Assembly: GCA_025765595.1 (NCBI GenBank)
Contig: JAIVFH010000400.1
Span: forward strand, 1 to 22,141
Reading direction: 5' to 3'
Length of the DNA stretch: 22,141 bases
Source of the DNA: Obelidium mucronatum
Lineage: Eukaryota > Chytridiomycota > Chytridiomycetes > Chytridiales > Chytriomycetaceae
Position 1 is the stretch's first letter. Each line of letters opens with the position of its first letter. The position numbers and the translations under genes are program-made. Positions 8,306-16,813 of the stretch are shown piece by piece. The notes under the pieces are model-generated. The model had not been told where the DNA came from and did not search any database. It was given only the letters and a program-made list of their open reading frames with translations.

Positions 8306-9041
8306 TGACGCCTATAAAGTGGGTGAAGGAGGTTCCCTATGTCAATTAGATGAGAATGGCAAAGGCTTCCTCATTTTGATGATGTCAGGTTTATTCAATG
8401 AGGCTGAAAGGGCTTATTCGGAGAATTTACTACATTGTTGACGGAGTGCCAAGATTGATAGTGGAGATTGATGCAAGCGGCTTGAAAGGGATGATGAATA
8501 ATCCTTCTGTCGCCGATAGAACAATGATGCGTTGGATTATTTACGCTGGAACTTTTCCTATAGAATTTGTTATTGTTCCAGGTCGTCATCATGTAGTTCC
8601 TGATGGCACTTCACGAATGTTTAGTAAACCGCCGCCACATGCTGATACTTCAAATGATTCTCAAGAGGTGGAAGATGCTATCGATGCTATGCTGGACGTT
8701 TTCCATGAGGATAGAGAGGAGTCAGTAAATGCTCGGGTATTTCTTGGTGATGCGTCAGAGTTTGCAGACAATGAAGAGCTTTCGGACATGTGCCAGTGGC
8801 TTGAATTTCAGAGGTTTCGAGTGGAACTTACCTTTCAACAAAGGGATCGTATCAGAACAATGTCTATTACATTCTTTATTCTCAATGGGTACTTGTTTAG
8901 ACGCGGGGATAACGCGAGTGATTTCCCGCGAAGAGTTATTGGAAGAAAGTCGGAACAAGTACATCTGATGAAGGAAGCTCATGAAGGGATTGGCGGAGGG
9001 CATTACTTGGCAAACCCATCGTATCTAAAATTACGCTCTAA
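8292..9041 (+). pseudogene. Gypsy RNase H and integrase zinc-finger segment
   Basis: RNase H starts with PILSVDAYKVGEGGSL, giving the first Asp, in a frame open from 8292 to the TGA at 8439-8441. It then shifts near 8425 into a second frame (YYIVDGVPRLIVEIDASGLK, then MMRWIIYAGTFPIEF, then HHVVPDGTSRM) that carries the later acidic residues and the usual DGLSR-like end. A short deletion probably accompanies the shift. After a spacer, the integrase N-terminal zinc finger begins (EAHEGIGGGH, two His). The frame is lost again at about 9035-9042. Confidence 0.82.
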
Positions 9042-10165
9042 TTCTACTGGAAAGGGATGCAGAAAGATGTCCGAGAGTTCTGTGAAAAGTGTTTGACTTG
9101 TCTTTATCATTCTCAGAATCGCGTTTATGAGCCGGCAAAACCGTCAAAGTCGCCGTTCACTATCTGTATGGTCTGGTCAGGAGACATTATAACCATGCCT
9201 TACGGGAAACACAGCAAACGTCATCTATTCCACATTGAGGAAGCCTTGTCGTTATGGCCAGAGGCTAATTCTTTCAAATTCAAACGATTGACTCCAATCA
9301 TGGAATGGGTTGTCAAAGATGTCTTCATGCGTTTTGGAATGCCAATGGTAGTTTTAGTTGATAATGCGGAATTCTCATCAGAAGAGGCAAGAGAAGTTGG
9401 TCAGAAACTTGGATTTCAAATCCATGCCATAGCGCCACACAATCATAAAGATCTCGCAGTTGAGCGTGTACATGCGCCACTAACCAAGTCTATCGCTAAA
9501 TCCTGTATCAAAGACCCTCGTGAATGGCCGGACTGGGTTGTCCCTAGTCTATTTGCCAAACATATCAGTTGTACCAATCGCGGATATTCTCCTTATAATC
9601 TAATGTTGGGGCAAGAACCATTATTCTCTGTTGACTTTGCTGCTGAATCGTACTTCAGTCAACTTTGGAAAGATGGGATGACTATGGAAGACTTACTCGT
9701 CAGTCGAATGCTACAGTTAGAAAACAAAAATTATACAATTGGAATCGTGCGGGATAAAATTGATGTTGCTCACTTCAAATCAAGTCTTGAGTACAATCTT
9801 CGTCATAAGGGGTCCCTTTGAATCAAGCCATTGAGTGTTGGAGACTGGGTTTTGGTTTATAACTCCAACTTAGATAGACAGTGGGGTCGAAAATTAGAGA
9901 AAACGTTCATGGGACCATTTGTCATTTATGGAGTACAAGAAGGAAGGCGCGAGCTCTCAGGCGCTAAATTCAAACGGCCTTTCACTGGAGATCGTCTTGT
10001 CCTATTCCCTAAAGACTTGCAAACTGAATTTGAAGATGAACTTTCAAGTGTTGCTGCCCCATCGACGGTTGATCCAATATTGCAATTAATTTTGGCTTCC
10101 CAAACAATCGAACTTTCTGACTATCTTCGTTTTGAGACATCAAACATCACTTCGGAACTTTCACA
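9042..10165 (+). pseudogene. Gypsy integrase, interrupted by a nonsense codon and a DNA transposon
   Basis: YWKGMQKDVREFCEKCLTC completes the HHCC zinc finger. The catalytic core shows SGDIITMP (Asp), VLVDNAEF (Asp) and LAVERVHAPL (Glu), the D,D-35-E arrangement. The usual YHPQANG motif before the Glu is replaced by PHNHKDL. A TGA at 9819-9821 breaks the frame; the same frame continues with SVGDWVLVYNSNLDR, GPF and RLVLFP, the C-terminal chromodomain-like region. At 10165 the frame enters the inverted repeat of the DDE_1 transposon, which supplies a false C-terminus ending at 10262. Confidence 0.88.
10163..10165. other. Target site duplication ACA, left (DDE_1 element)
   Basis: ACA directly precedes the left terminal repeat and is repeated at 12064-12066. 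Because element ends and flank both contain TC/CA, the duplication could be read as up to TCACA. All readings give the same empty site. Confidence 0.65.
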
Positions 10166-10320
10166 GAGTGATCCTTTTTTTCCAACCCAAAAAAATGATT
10201 TCCAACCCACGTCACCACCTAAAAAAATGCCCATAAAAATGCAACTGTTAGCACCACAATAAAATCATCATAGCTAACAAACAATGAGAAGAAAGCAATC
10301 GAAATCCAGTAGCTCTCGTC

Positions 10321-11790
10321 ATGACCAAGACACCGCTTCCCAAGGCCTTGATGAATCAGTCAATACCCCAACGCCAAGCTGCCGAGCAAGTCGCTACCAA
10401 CCATGGTATTACCGCCGAGGCTGCACGCGGAATCTATTGGCGAATCGACAAGCATCCTGATCGAGTCCACGGCAAGCAATTGTTCTCAGACCATGATGAG
10501 CTTGTGTTTGTCGCCTTTTTGGAGGCCCGATCCTTGTCCCACAGTCCATTGCGCCAAGTAGATTTCTTGCAATTAGTACGCAAAAAGTATGTTGAAATCC
10601 GCGGACCAAGAGATTGGAATCCAAACGGATGGCTAAATGGTTTCTTGGGCCGCCACCAAAAGCGAATTACCCAACGAGCCGTCAAAGCTCTAACATCCTC
10701 CTGCATCAAACCGGCTACAGAAATTGAGGTGAAAGTCTGGGTAAAACTGTTCAAGGATTGGATGGACGAGAATGGCTACAGCATGGGAAATCTTGTCAAT
10801 GTCGATGAAATGCGAATCAAACTCGAAAACGAAAGCTCCCAGGGTTCCTTTCTTGTGAGCACGTCCATTAACCGCCCAAATGTCCACCAAGGTGAACGTG
10901 GTCCTATGGCCAGCTATATTCCCTTCGTTACAGCCTCTGGTGTTCGGGTGGTTGACATTTTGGTCATTCCGACCAAATATGGAAACCTTGAACTGACAAC
11001 TGAACCTGCGCGACTACGGAGCCAAGATACCACTCCAATGTACTTTGTCTACAGTAAAACTGGTTACATATCCGAAGAGCAGTGGGTACCTGTTTTGGCA
11101 GTCTTTAAGGAGGAATTTTCGAAATTGTATCCGGGTTTGACCCCAGTGCTTCTTCATGATAATCTTGGGACCCACAAGACTCCGGCAACACTGGAAGCCA
11201 TGCACGCTGCTGGAATACAGGGTTATTATTTCCCTGCCAACGTCACTCACTTCTTGCAGCCTCTGGATGATCTGTTTTTTGCGAATTTGAAAAAGAACCT
11301 GGTCTCTGAGTTCCATCGCGTGCGGGCCTTTTCCCAAACTGCCATAGGCCAGATCGGGGAAATCCTTATACCAATCATTCTTTATATCCGGAACAAGATA
11401 ACCAAGGTCCATATTCAAGCCTCCTTCAAGAATACGGGCATTTATCCCTGGAATCCAGAAATCATGCTCAAACAGCAACATCAGACACCCAAACTCAGCT
11501 TCGGGACTGGTTTTTTAGCTGAACTTCCTGCTCCCGTGGTCAAAAAAGCCAAAGTCAAGCCTCAAGATGCTGTTTTAACCAACAAGGTCTACAACTCACA
11601 AACCTTGCGAGAAACGTTACTTGCAGCTGAGCAACAGAAGAATGACGATGCTCAAGCAAAAGAAGCTGCAAAAGATAACAAGAAACGTGAGGTGGGAAGC
11701 CAAAAAAGCGGAGAGGGAGGCTCTGAAATTGGCGCGTCAGTGTCAAGGGGTGAGAAGCTCAAAATGGTTTATTTGTACGAATTGCGATGA
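10321..11790 (+). CDS. DDE_1 (CENP-B/pogo-like) transposase, core intact
   Basis: A DNA transposase with an N-terminal helix-turn-helix region (RQAAEQVATNHGITAEAARG), a CENP-B-type second domain (GWLNGFLGRHQKRI) and a DDE_1 nuclease: NVDEMRIK (first Asp), LLHDNLGTHK (second Asp) and FLQPLDDLFF (third Asp). The 489-residue length fits the family. The start at 10321 is the first ATG in this frame. An upstream ATG at 10284 opens another frame reading MRRKQSKSSSSRHDQDTAS, which looks like a natural N-terminus and may be joined by a one-base indel near 10370. At about 11690 the frame probably shifts again, because the Lys/Glu-rich tail and a zinc motif continue in the other frame to 11872. Confidence 0.87.
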   Translation: MTKTPLPKALMNQSIPQRQAAEQVATNHGITAEAARGIYWRIDKHPDRVHGKQLFSDHDELVFVAFLEARSLSHSPLRQVDFLQLVRKKYVEIRGPRDWNPNGWLNGFLGRHQKRITQRAVKALTSSCIKPATEIEVKVWVKLFKDWMDENGYSMGNLVNVDEMRIKLENESSQGSFLVSTSINRPNVHQGERGPMASYIPFVTASGVRVVDILVIPTKYGNLELTTEPARLRSQDTTPMYFVYSKTGYISEEQWVPVLAVFKEEFSKLYPGLTPVLLHDNLGTHKTPATLEAMHAAGIQGYYFPANVTHFLQPLDDLFFANLKKNLVSEFHRVRAFSQTAIGQIGEILIPIILYIRNKITKVHIQASFKNTGIYPWNPEIMLKQQHQTPKLSFGTGFLAELPAPVVKKAKVKPQDAVLTNKVYNSQTLRETLLAAEQQKNDDAQAKEAAKDNKKREVGSQKSGEGGSEIGASVSRGEKLKMVYLYELR

Positions 11791-11872
11791 GTTCAGACTC
11801 TGTGAGAGATGCAAGGTTCAGTGCAAAAGCATCAGTGACGCCCATGTTAATGAGTGTGACAAGGAGAATTGA
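11690..11872 (+). pseudogene. Displaced C-terminal zinc-ribbon tail of the DDE_1 transposase
   Basis: In the frame one base off the main gene: WEAKKAEREALKLARQ, then WFICTNCDEFRLCERCKVQC and DAHVNEC. The spacing CxxC-x5-CxxC followed by His and Cys suggests a small zinc-binding module. It follows directly from KDNKKRE in the main frame, so a one-base indel near 11690 is the likely reason it is separated. Confidence 0.72.
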
Positions 11873-12063
11873 AGAGTCGGAATTATTTCGTTTCGGGTTT
11901 ATATTAATAAAAAACCGCTTTGGATATTCGTTAATAATACGTTTTTCTTTATTTCTGCAAAATTTCAATGGTGTGGCGCAAGCGGTTGGGGCGGTGCTGT
12001 TGGTTTTGGTGAAAATGTTGGTGGGTTGGAAAACATTTTTGGGTTGGAAAAAAAGGATCACTC

Positions 12064-12142
12064 ACAAGAAGTGCGGGAATTAGCAATGCAAACTTTATGG
12101 GAACGTCAAGGGACAACGTTCAGCGCTGCGCTGAGCCATTGA
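12064..12142 (+). pseudogene. Gypsy polyprotein C-terminal tail, after the nested transposon
   Basis: The second ACA copy (12064-12066) is followed by EVRELAMQTLWERQGTTFSA and a TGA at 12140-12142. It joins in phase to the frame ending at 10165 once the insertion is removed. It has no domain of its own. Confidence 0.72.
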
Positions 12143-12442
12143 AAACTGTGGAGAGTCATTCTGCGAACCAACGGAAAAGCATATTTTAAAACCATTTATA
12201 TTCAATATTTATTCGCATTTATTAGTTTATTTTATCATTATTGAAAAGTTGAATAAATTGTCAGTTGTTGGCCATCGAAGCAACACGTTCAAAACAATCA
12301 AACCTATCTACCAGCACAACTTACTTCGGATCGTTCGTATCTGCACATACTTAACTCGCTGGAATTTAAGTTTATTGAACTCACGCCAGGCTTCTGTGTT
12401 GTCTCCATACTCACTGAAGTTCTACTGATCGATCGAACCTAT
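12143..12442. other. No gene; 3' flank of the Gypsy coding region
   Basis: AT-rich noncoding DNA that should hold the 3' LTR if one survives. I see no copy of it upstream of 5973. Confidence 0.4.
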
Positions 12443-12775
12443 TAAATATCTCGTGGTTTTAGCGGTAGCTTTACCCTACATTCCACACCCCTTGATACCG
12501 GCTTGTTCAGCCACAAGTTCAAACACGCTGGCTACCGATTCCAAGTTGCAACTGCAATTGGAACATCAAGGATAGTCTTCATTGGTGGCGGAACTCCCTG
12601 CGGCCTCCACAATGATCTGGATCAGGTTCAAAAAACAGTGCTTCTGGATCTTGAAGAGGATGAGCAGGTGGCTGCTGACAGGGGTTATGTGGGAGATGTC
12701 TGCGTGATTACTAAATTAAAGGGTTCATCACCAGACATTATTAAACACAATAAAAACTGGAATCTGTTGGGGTCT

Positions 12776-12783
12776 CGCCACAA
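12776..12783. other. 8-bp target site duplication CGCCACAA, left
   Basis: Identical to 13316-13323 on the far side of the 532-bp element. Confidence 0.95.
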
Positions 12784-13315
12784 CAGCCCGGGGTCCGAGC
12801 GGCACGCGCGATTCGGGGTCCGATTAGGGCCCGACTAGGAGTCCGACTAGGAGTCCGAATCGGACCCTATTAGGAGCTGGACCGATTAGGAGCCTAATAG
12901 GGCGCTATTAGGGGTCCTAGTGGCGCTCCTAATCGCAAATGAGCCAATCGGACCTGTCCTTATAGCATTTGTTAGCTCTTAATAGGAGTTCTAATAGCCA
13001 TCTTTTAAAAGGTTTTCAGTAGTTAATGTGCGTTTTCTCATTTAATGCTATGTCCTATTCGGAAGTCCGACTAGGAGAAAGAAAACCCCTTCAAATAAAA
13101 GGAAAAAAATAGAAATCTCCTACTGGAAACAGGTTAGGAGTACATTAAGGGGCGGCCAGGAGCGCCAATTGGCCTATTGGCCATTCCGATTCGGCCCCTA
13201 TTCGGGACTGCTCCTAATAGGGCCCTATTAGGACCCTAGTCGGACTCCGAATCGTTTCCCGACTAGGAGGCCGAATCGGGGTCCGAATCGGGAGTGCCGC
13301 TCGCTATAGTACGTG
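12784..13315. mobile_element. 532-bp nonautonomous KDZ-family miniature element
   Basis: The two unlike ends are CAGCCCGGGGTCCGAGCGGC (left) and, read inward from the right, CACGTACTATAGCGAGCGGC. Both start CA and share GAGCGGCAC at nearly the same depth. The 8-bp TSD is perfect. The interior has no gene; both arms are arrays of CCKANTMGG palindromes around a less repetitive middle (about 12950-13135). The same two ends bound the 5-kb element at 14716-19690, so this is likely its short derivative, in opposite orientation. Confidence 0.93.
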
Positions 13316-13323
13316 CGCCACAA
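13316..13323. other. 8-bp target site duplication CGCCACAA, right
   Basis: Second copy of the duplication, in phase with the transposase frame. Confidence 0.95.
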
Positions 13324-13960
13324 GACTGTCAATAAAAGAATGAAGGACTTTCGTGTGTTGGCTGGCTTATTCCGTGGTCACAGTTTCTTCCATTAGTTTA
13401 TTAGTTTGCAATCAAATTCAATATTTATTGTTATTATTGAATATTTTCTTTGAGTAGTGCATCTTCCAGAAGCAACTAGGCTGAAGTGAATGTCAAGACT
13501 TGGTCTATTTTCGGCTCGCAGGCCATTTGCCCCTGTTGACGCCAGCCAATCAGAAAAAAGATAGAAAATGTTGACTCCAGCCAATCACATCGCTCTCACT
13601 CACAACTGCGTAAACACCAACAGGCCCGCAAATGGCAATCTGCCACCCGAGGCACCTCCCAATCGAAACCAGCAACCACCTGCAGCAATCCATGCGCTTA
13701 AAAGGTCGAAAACAAGCCATTTGGCAATCACCAACTCCTTAGCAAAGGCTGTCAATAATCCCAACTTTACTGCGTTGGAAGCGGCCGCCCGTAATCCACC
13801 ACCAACGGCCGGAAGCTTTTCCATTCCTCATGGCAGAAATTCTGTCAACAGGAACGGTCATGGTGGAAGGCGTGAGAACAGTGGACGCAAACGCAAGGCC
13901 CACTCGGCTAACGAGGACAAAGACAACGAGGCTGACGATAAGCACGGCGGATCTGTGATG

Positions 13961-14014
13961 GTATATACTTTATTTCTCTACTATTATACCTAACCATGCA
14001 TCCTATAATTGCAG
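13961..14014 (+). other. Probable intron, 54 nt
   Basis: GTATATACTT donor, CTAAC branch-like sequence and TTGCAG acceptor, inside the zinc-ribbon gene. Confidence 0.6.
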
Positions 14015-14707
14015 AATGCAACATCAACTGTTGCTTCAATTCCTCTGCCGCCACCACTACCACTGTTTCCCGGGCTGCAAATCTATTTGGCTGGAATAGA
14101 ATCGCTAGGATGGAAGATAAGCCATCTAGCAACAGCAACGAGTCTGAACCAGAATGCACCCAAAATCCGCCCATATTCTTGGATTCCGATGATTCTGACA
14201 TTGAATTGGCGGATGAGGTTGCTGGCGCTGTTGATCCTGACACAATTCCGGTGATTGTGCTGGATGGTGACAACGATGGGGATCCTGGAGAGCCAGAAAT
14301 GAATCCACCAAGTACTCGAAAGTCTCGAAAACGGCCCACTAGTTTTGATGGTCCAACCCCGACGCAGCAACACCTTCAGCTCTGTAAAAACGCTCTCAAC
14401 AAGAAGTGCATAAGGACACATTGGTGCTGGAGGCAGAAAAGGAATCCTACTATCAAAAGGTCAAGGACACTCGAGATTCTATATTCAAAGGCTTGAAACG
14501 CGGATTTTCGACCCTCTATCCTCCCGATGAGCCTCACAAAGTCCTGAGACAAATGCTGCTGCAAGGACTACCGCCATCTCCAGATCCATTCTGCATACCG
14601 GCTGTTTATTTCTTAGAATCCCACATTGGGGCTGGTGTTCTACCATGCTGCGCCAACGCCTCATGTTTGCAATTTGCAAAAAACGCAAAGATGGGGTTCA
14701 GAGGCTG

Positions 14708-14715
14708 GTCTAGCC
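14708..14715. other. 8-bp target site duplication GTCTAGCC, left
   Basis: Matches GTCCAGCC at 19691-19698 in seven of eight positions. Confidence 0.85.
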
Positions 14716-15000
14716 CACGTACTATAGCGAGCGGCACGTGCAATTCGGACTCCGATTCGGGAAACGATTCGGAGTCCGACTAGGGTCTGATTCGGCTCCG
14801 AATAGGAGCAACCCCGAATCGGGGTCGGTTCGGAATGGCCAATAGGGCTATTGGCGCTCCTAGCCGCCTCCTAATGGAGTCCTAATCACTTCTCATTAGG
14901 AGGAAACTACTTCTTCTCATTAGGAGGAAACTACTTTTTCCTGCTATTTGAGCATTGTCCTATTAGGAGCTACTCAGTCCGATTAGGACGACCGACTAGG
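14716..15000. repeat. Left subterminal palindrome array of the KDZ element
   Basis: Dense CCGATTCGG, CCGACTAGG, CCGAATAGG, CCGAATCGG and related 9-mers. About 14716-14880 is an inverted match to 13136-13315, the corresponding arm of the 532-bp element, including the stretch GGCCAATAGGGCTATTGGCG. A 24-bp unit (CTTCTCATTAGGAGGAAACT core) is tandemly duplicated at 14889-14936. Confidence 0.9.
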
Positions 15001-15213
15001 ACTTAACATCCTATGAAAATAACTGTCAACTGCAAAACACTCTAAAAAAAATTCCCAAAAATTACAAACCATCTGAAAAAGTTCAAATAAATTGCAAAAA
15101 TACAAAATTAAATTTCAGAATTTTATGATATTATAGTTAAAATTAATCATAAAAATTTATCAATTTTTAAAAATAACCCTCTGGTGACTAACATTTGCTA
15201 AGTTGCTCATTTC
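15001..15213. other. A-rich noncoding DNA, 3' side of the transposase gene
   Basis: No reading frame supported. It probably contains the transposase 3' UTR. Confidence 0.5.
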
Positions 15214-16549
15214 TCATGTCCACCATGCTGAACAAAAAAAAGTCTGCCTGAAGAGGGTCCAAATATCGCAAAATGTGTCACATTTTTTCAAACCATCCAG
15301 CACACTGTTCTGCTGCTGATGTGTTGAATAAAGGCTTGTTTCCTTGGTATAGCCTAGCAAAAGACCTAGCGTCACAATTTTCCATGCAGCATCTGTCTCG
15401 ACGACTATACAACCCAGATGATTTTTTGGTATAGCATCCATCCTAAGCACAGAAGTTAGATTCTATCACAGCAAATACATCCTTACTTGTGGAGCAGCTT
15501 GCTTTGCTGAGCACCGTTTTTCAAAGTCCTGACAAAAACACATGCTTTGTCATAAAACATGAATGTAGGATACTCATCCAGCCTCATGAATATTTGACAA
15601 AGAAATCCTGTGATAAACTTGTTGGACTCAAACGAGTACATCTTCCCAATGTCCATAATGTGCCCACAGCTCCACACAACCAGGAACACCCCTGGCAGGA
15701 ATCTGTCAAATGGGCTGTAACAGAACCCAAACTCCTCATAATTCCTTTCATCATCCTTCACATGCCCCACTGACACTTGTGTCTTTCCTCCATACTTCTT
15801 TGCAGTTTTCTCACTTGTTGTTGATGCGTCTGAGAAGAATTTTCGCACCGCCTCCATATGTTCTGCTTCCTTGCACGACAGCGGTTGGTAATCAAAAGAG
15901 TTCTCACGTTCTCGTTTTTGATTCGCACATCCTGAAATGATGCATTTCCCCTTCAATCCTGCATGATTGATACATAATTTTATATTGATCCCACTGATGT
16001 CCAAATTGCATCCAATCACTCTGCACAGCAAGTGCCCCATCACTTTTCCATCCATCACAGCCCCATTATACTCCTGGCCTTTGCTATCAACAACATGACA
16101 TTCTCCAATGAATGCTTCCATTTTACTGCAAAGTGCGCATTCATCCACTCCACATATTCCTTCATTGCCAACCGCAAATCTTCTACATTATCAGACACTT
16201 GATTGCTTGAGTATTCTCCAAGATGTAGGGAATATGGAAACAACCGTCAGCCCTTCTCCCCCCAAGATGGTTGGAAGCAGGAGTAATCAAATTCTTCTTG
16301 AGCTGCTTGAAGTGCCTCTGATAGAGCTGGATCCTGAATGTACTCTTGCAGTAGAAGCATCTGGTACAAGTAATACGCCCGCTTGAAAATAGATGATGAT
16401 GCAGCTGAGGGAATCCCTGAATACTGTTCAATATCTGATGAAACAGAAGGAAATGCTGAATGGTATGCATTCTGCAGAGTATACATTTTACATCTAAGGA
16501 ATAGTCTGTCAGTAAATGACAAGCAACAAACACTACTAATTGCACCCAA
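15214..16549 (-). pseudogene. KDZ-type transposase with CxC6-like cysteine cluster
   Basis: A transposase of the Kyakuja-Dileera-Zisupton superfamily (RNase H fold). Reading from 16549, an N-terminal helical region (YYLYQMLLLQEYIQDPALSE) is followed by a TGA at 16247-16249; the same frame goes on (DNVEDLRLAMKEYVEW). Near 16150 a one-base shift leads into the cysteine cluster: ECALC, LLCRVIGC, LCINH, KCIISGC and SCKEAEH, as in CxC6. Then come CGHIMDIGKMYSFES and FMFYDKACVFVRTL, the DDE-core region. A clean intron (15443-15486, GTAAGG...CTTAG) joins to MDAIPKNHLGC and HQQQNSVLDGLKK, possibly the C-terminal catalytic part with Gln in place of the usual Glu. The gene stops at 15214. It is broken by one stop and at least one frameshift. 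Confidence 0.8.
15443..15486 (-). other. Probable intron, 44 nt, in the KDZ transposase
   Basis: Donor GTAAGG, acceptor CTTAG on the minus strand. Removing it keeps the frame (SKLLHK to MDAIPK). Confidence 0.7.
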
Positions 16550-16552
16550 TTA

Positions 16553-16763
16553 GACTTCCTAATAGCGCTCCAATTCGCTCTCCGATTTGCTCCCGACTCG
16601 CTTCCAATTCGCTTCCAATTCGCTTCCGATTCGGAACGCTATTAGGAGCGCGATTAGGAGCGCGATTAGGAGCACTATTAGGAGCCGATTCGGAGCGCGA
16701 TTAGGAGCACGATTCGGAGTGCTATTAGGAGCCGATTCGGAGCGCAATTAGGAGCACAATTAC
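16553..16763. repeat. Central array with 11-12 bp period, inverted halves
   Basis: From 16639, CTATTAGG, CGATTAGG, CGATTCGG or CAATTAGG recurs at 16639, 16651, 16663, 16675, 16686, 16698, 16710, 16722, 16733 and 16745: steps of 12 with two of 11. The left half (16553-16630) is the reverse type, with CAATTCGCTTC/CGATTCGC units at about 11 bp. It separates the divergently transcribed transposase and accessory gene. It could be a shared control region, a transposase-binding array, or the scar of another insertion. Confidence 0.9.
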
Positions 16764-16813
16764 AGCCCTTTAATGTTCTAATAATCTAACCCTTTTTATT
16801 ATTTTTTTATCTT

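Larger units (their letters stand above)
10166..12063 (+). mobile_element. DDE_1-type DNA transposon nested in the Gypsy pol gene, 1898 bp
   Basis: Terminal inverted repeats of about 45 bp are plain: GAGTGATCCTTTTTTTCCAA at 10166 and the reverse complement of its counterpart ending GGATCACTC at 12063. Each arm contains two CCAACCC motifs. The element holds one long transposase gene. Removing it plus one ACA rejoins the pol frame (ELSQEVRELAMQTLWERQ) with no shift. A 3-bp TSD is unusual for CENP-B/pogo-type transposases, which normally use TA. Confidence 0.88.
5973..12142 (+). mobile_element. Ty3/Gypsy-type retrotransposon, coding region, broken and nested
   Basis: The order N-terminal domain, reverse transcriptase, RNase H, integrase fits Ty3/Gypsy. 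The polyprotein is split by at least four frame changes and one in-frame TGA, plus a DNA transposon insertion at 10166-12063. The 3' tail resumes at 12064 and ends at 12142. No LTR pair, primer-binding site or CCHC zinc knuckle was found by eye, so the outer limits are those of the coding region only. Confidence 0.82.
12443..13402 (+). pseudogene. IS5/Harbinger-like DDE transposase remnant, split by a miniature element
   Basis: The open frame runs from after the TAA at about 12440 and shows FSHKFKHAGYRFQVATAIG, then PCGLHNDLDQVQK (second catalytic Asp region) and DEQVAADRGYVG. It is broken at 12783 inside GSRH by the 532-bp element and resumes at 13324 (KTVNKRMKDFRVLAGLFRG). The frame is kept when the element and one 8-bp TSD are removed. 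The first Asp block (DGTDF-like) is eroded and the C-terminus is cut at 13402. In relatives the motif after R is usually HE; here it is HK, so the catalytic Glu may be lost. Excised, it is still a fragment of about 170 codons. Confidence 0.8.
13568..14715 (+). pseudogene. Zinc-ribbon protein of probable TE origin, 5' part
   Basis: The start ATG is at 13568. Residues 85-125 hold HGGRRENSGRKRKAH, a basic motif common at the N-termini of fungal mobile-element proteins. A GTATAT...TTGCAG intron fits 13961-14014. Beyond it the likely frame reads an acidic stretch (IFLDSDDSDIELADEVAG) and PPSTRKSRKRP, then shifts by one base near 14388-14400 into VHKDTLVLEAEKESYYQKVK, PSPDPFCIPAVYF and VLPCCANASCLQFAKNAKMG. 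The phase across the intron also disagrees with the acidic frame, so a second indel is likely. The gene is cut at FRGWSS by the 5-kb element and resumes at 19699. The Cys pattern resembles a zinc-ribbon region (possibly DUF6729-like) of fungal TE proteins; that name is tentative. Confidence 0.65.

Noticed and set aside
10169..10262. Natural C-terminus of Gypsy pol ending MQLLAPQ
   Set aside because: These codons lie inside the terminal repeat and internal DNA of the DDE_1 transposon; the true tail resumes at 12064.
11014..11481. 155-residue minus-strand open frame inside the DDE_1 transposase
   Set aside because: Antisense to an intact DDE domain with catalytic motifs.
12784..13315. Miniature element assigned to hAT because of the 8-bp TSD and CA start
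   Set aside because: Its two ends match the KDZ-containing 5-kb element and not the hAT element at 19869; KDZ/Zisupton also gives 8-bp TSDs. A hAT origin is not fully excluded.
13136..14880. Inverted arms at 13136-13315 and 14716-14880 read as the ends of one 1.4-kb element carrying the zinc-ribbon gene
   Set aside because: Each arm belongs to a separate element with its own partner end and its own 8-bp TSD (CGCCACAA and GTC(T/C)AGCC). Both removals independently restore reading frames.
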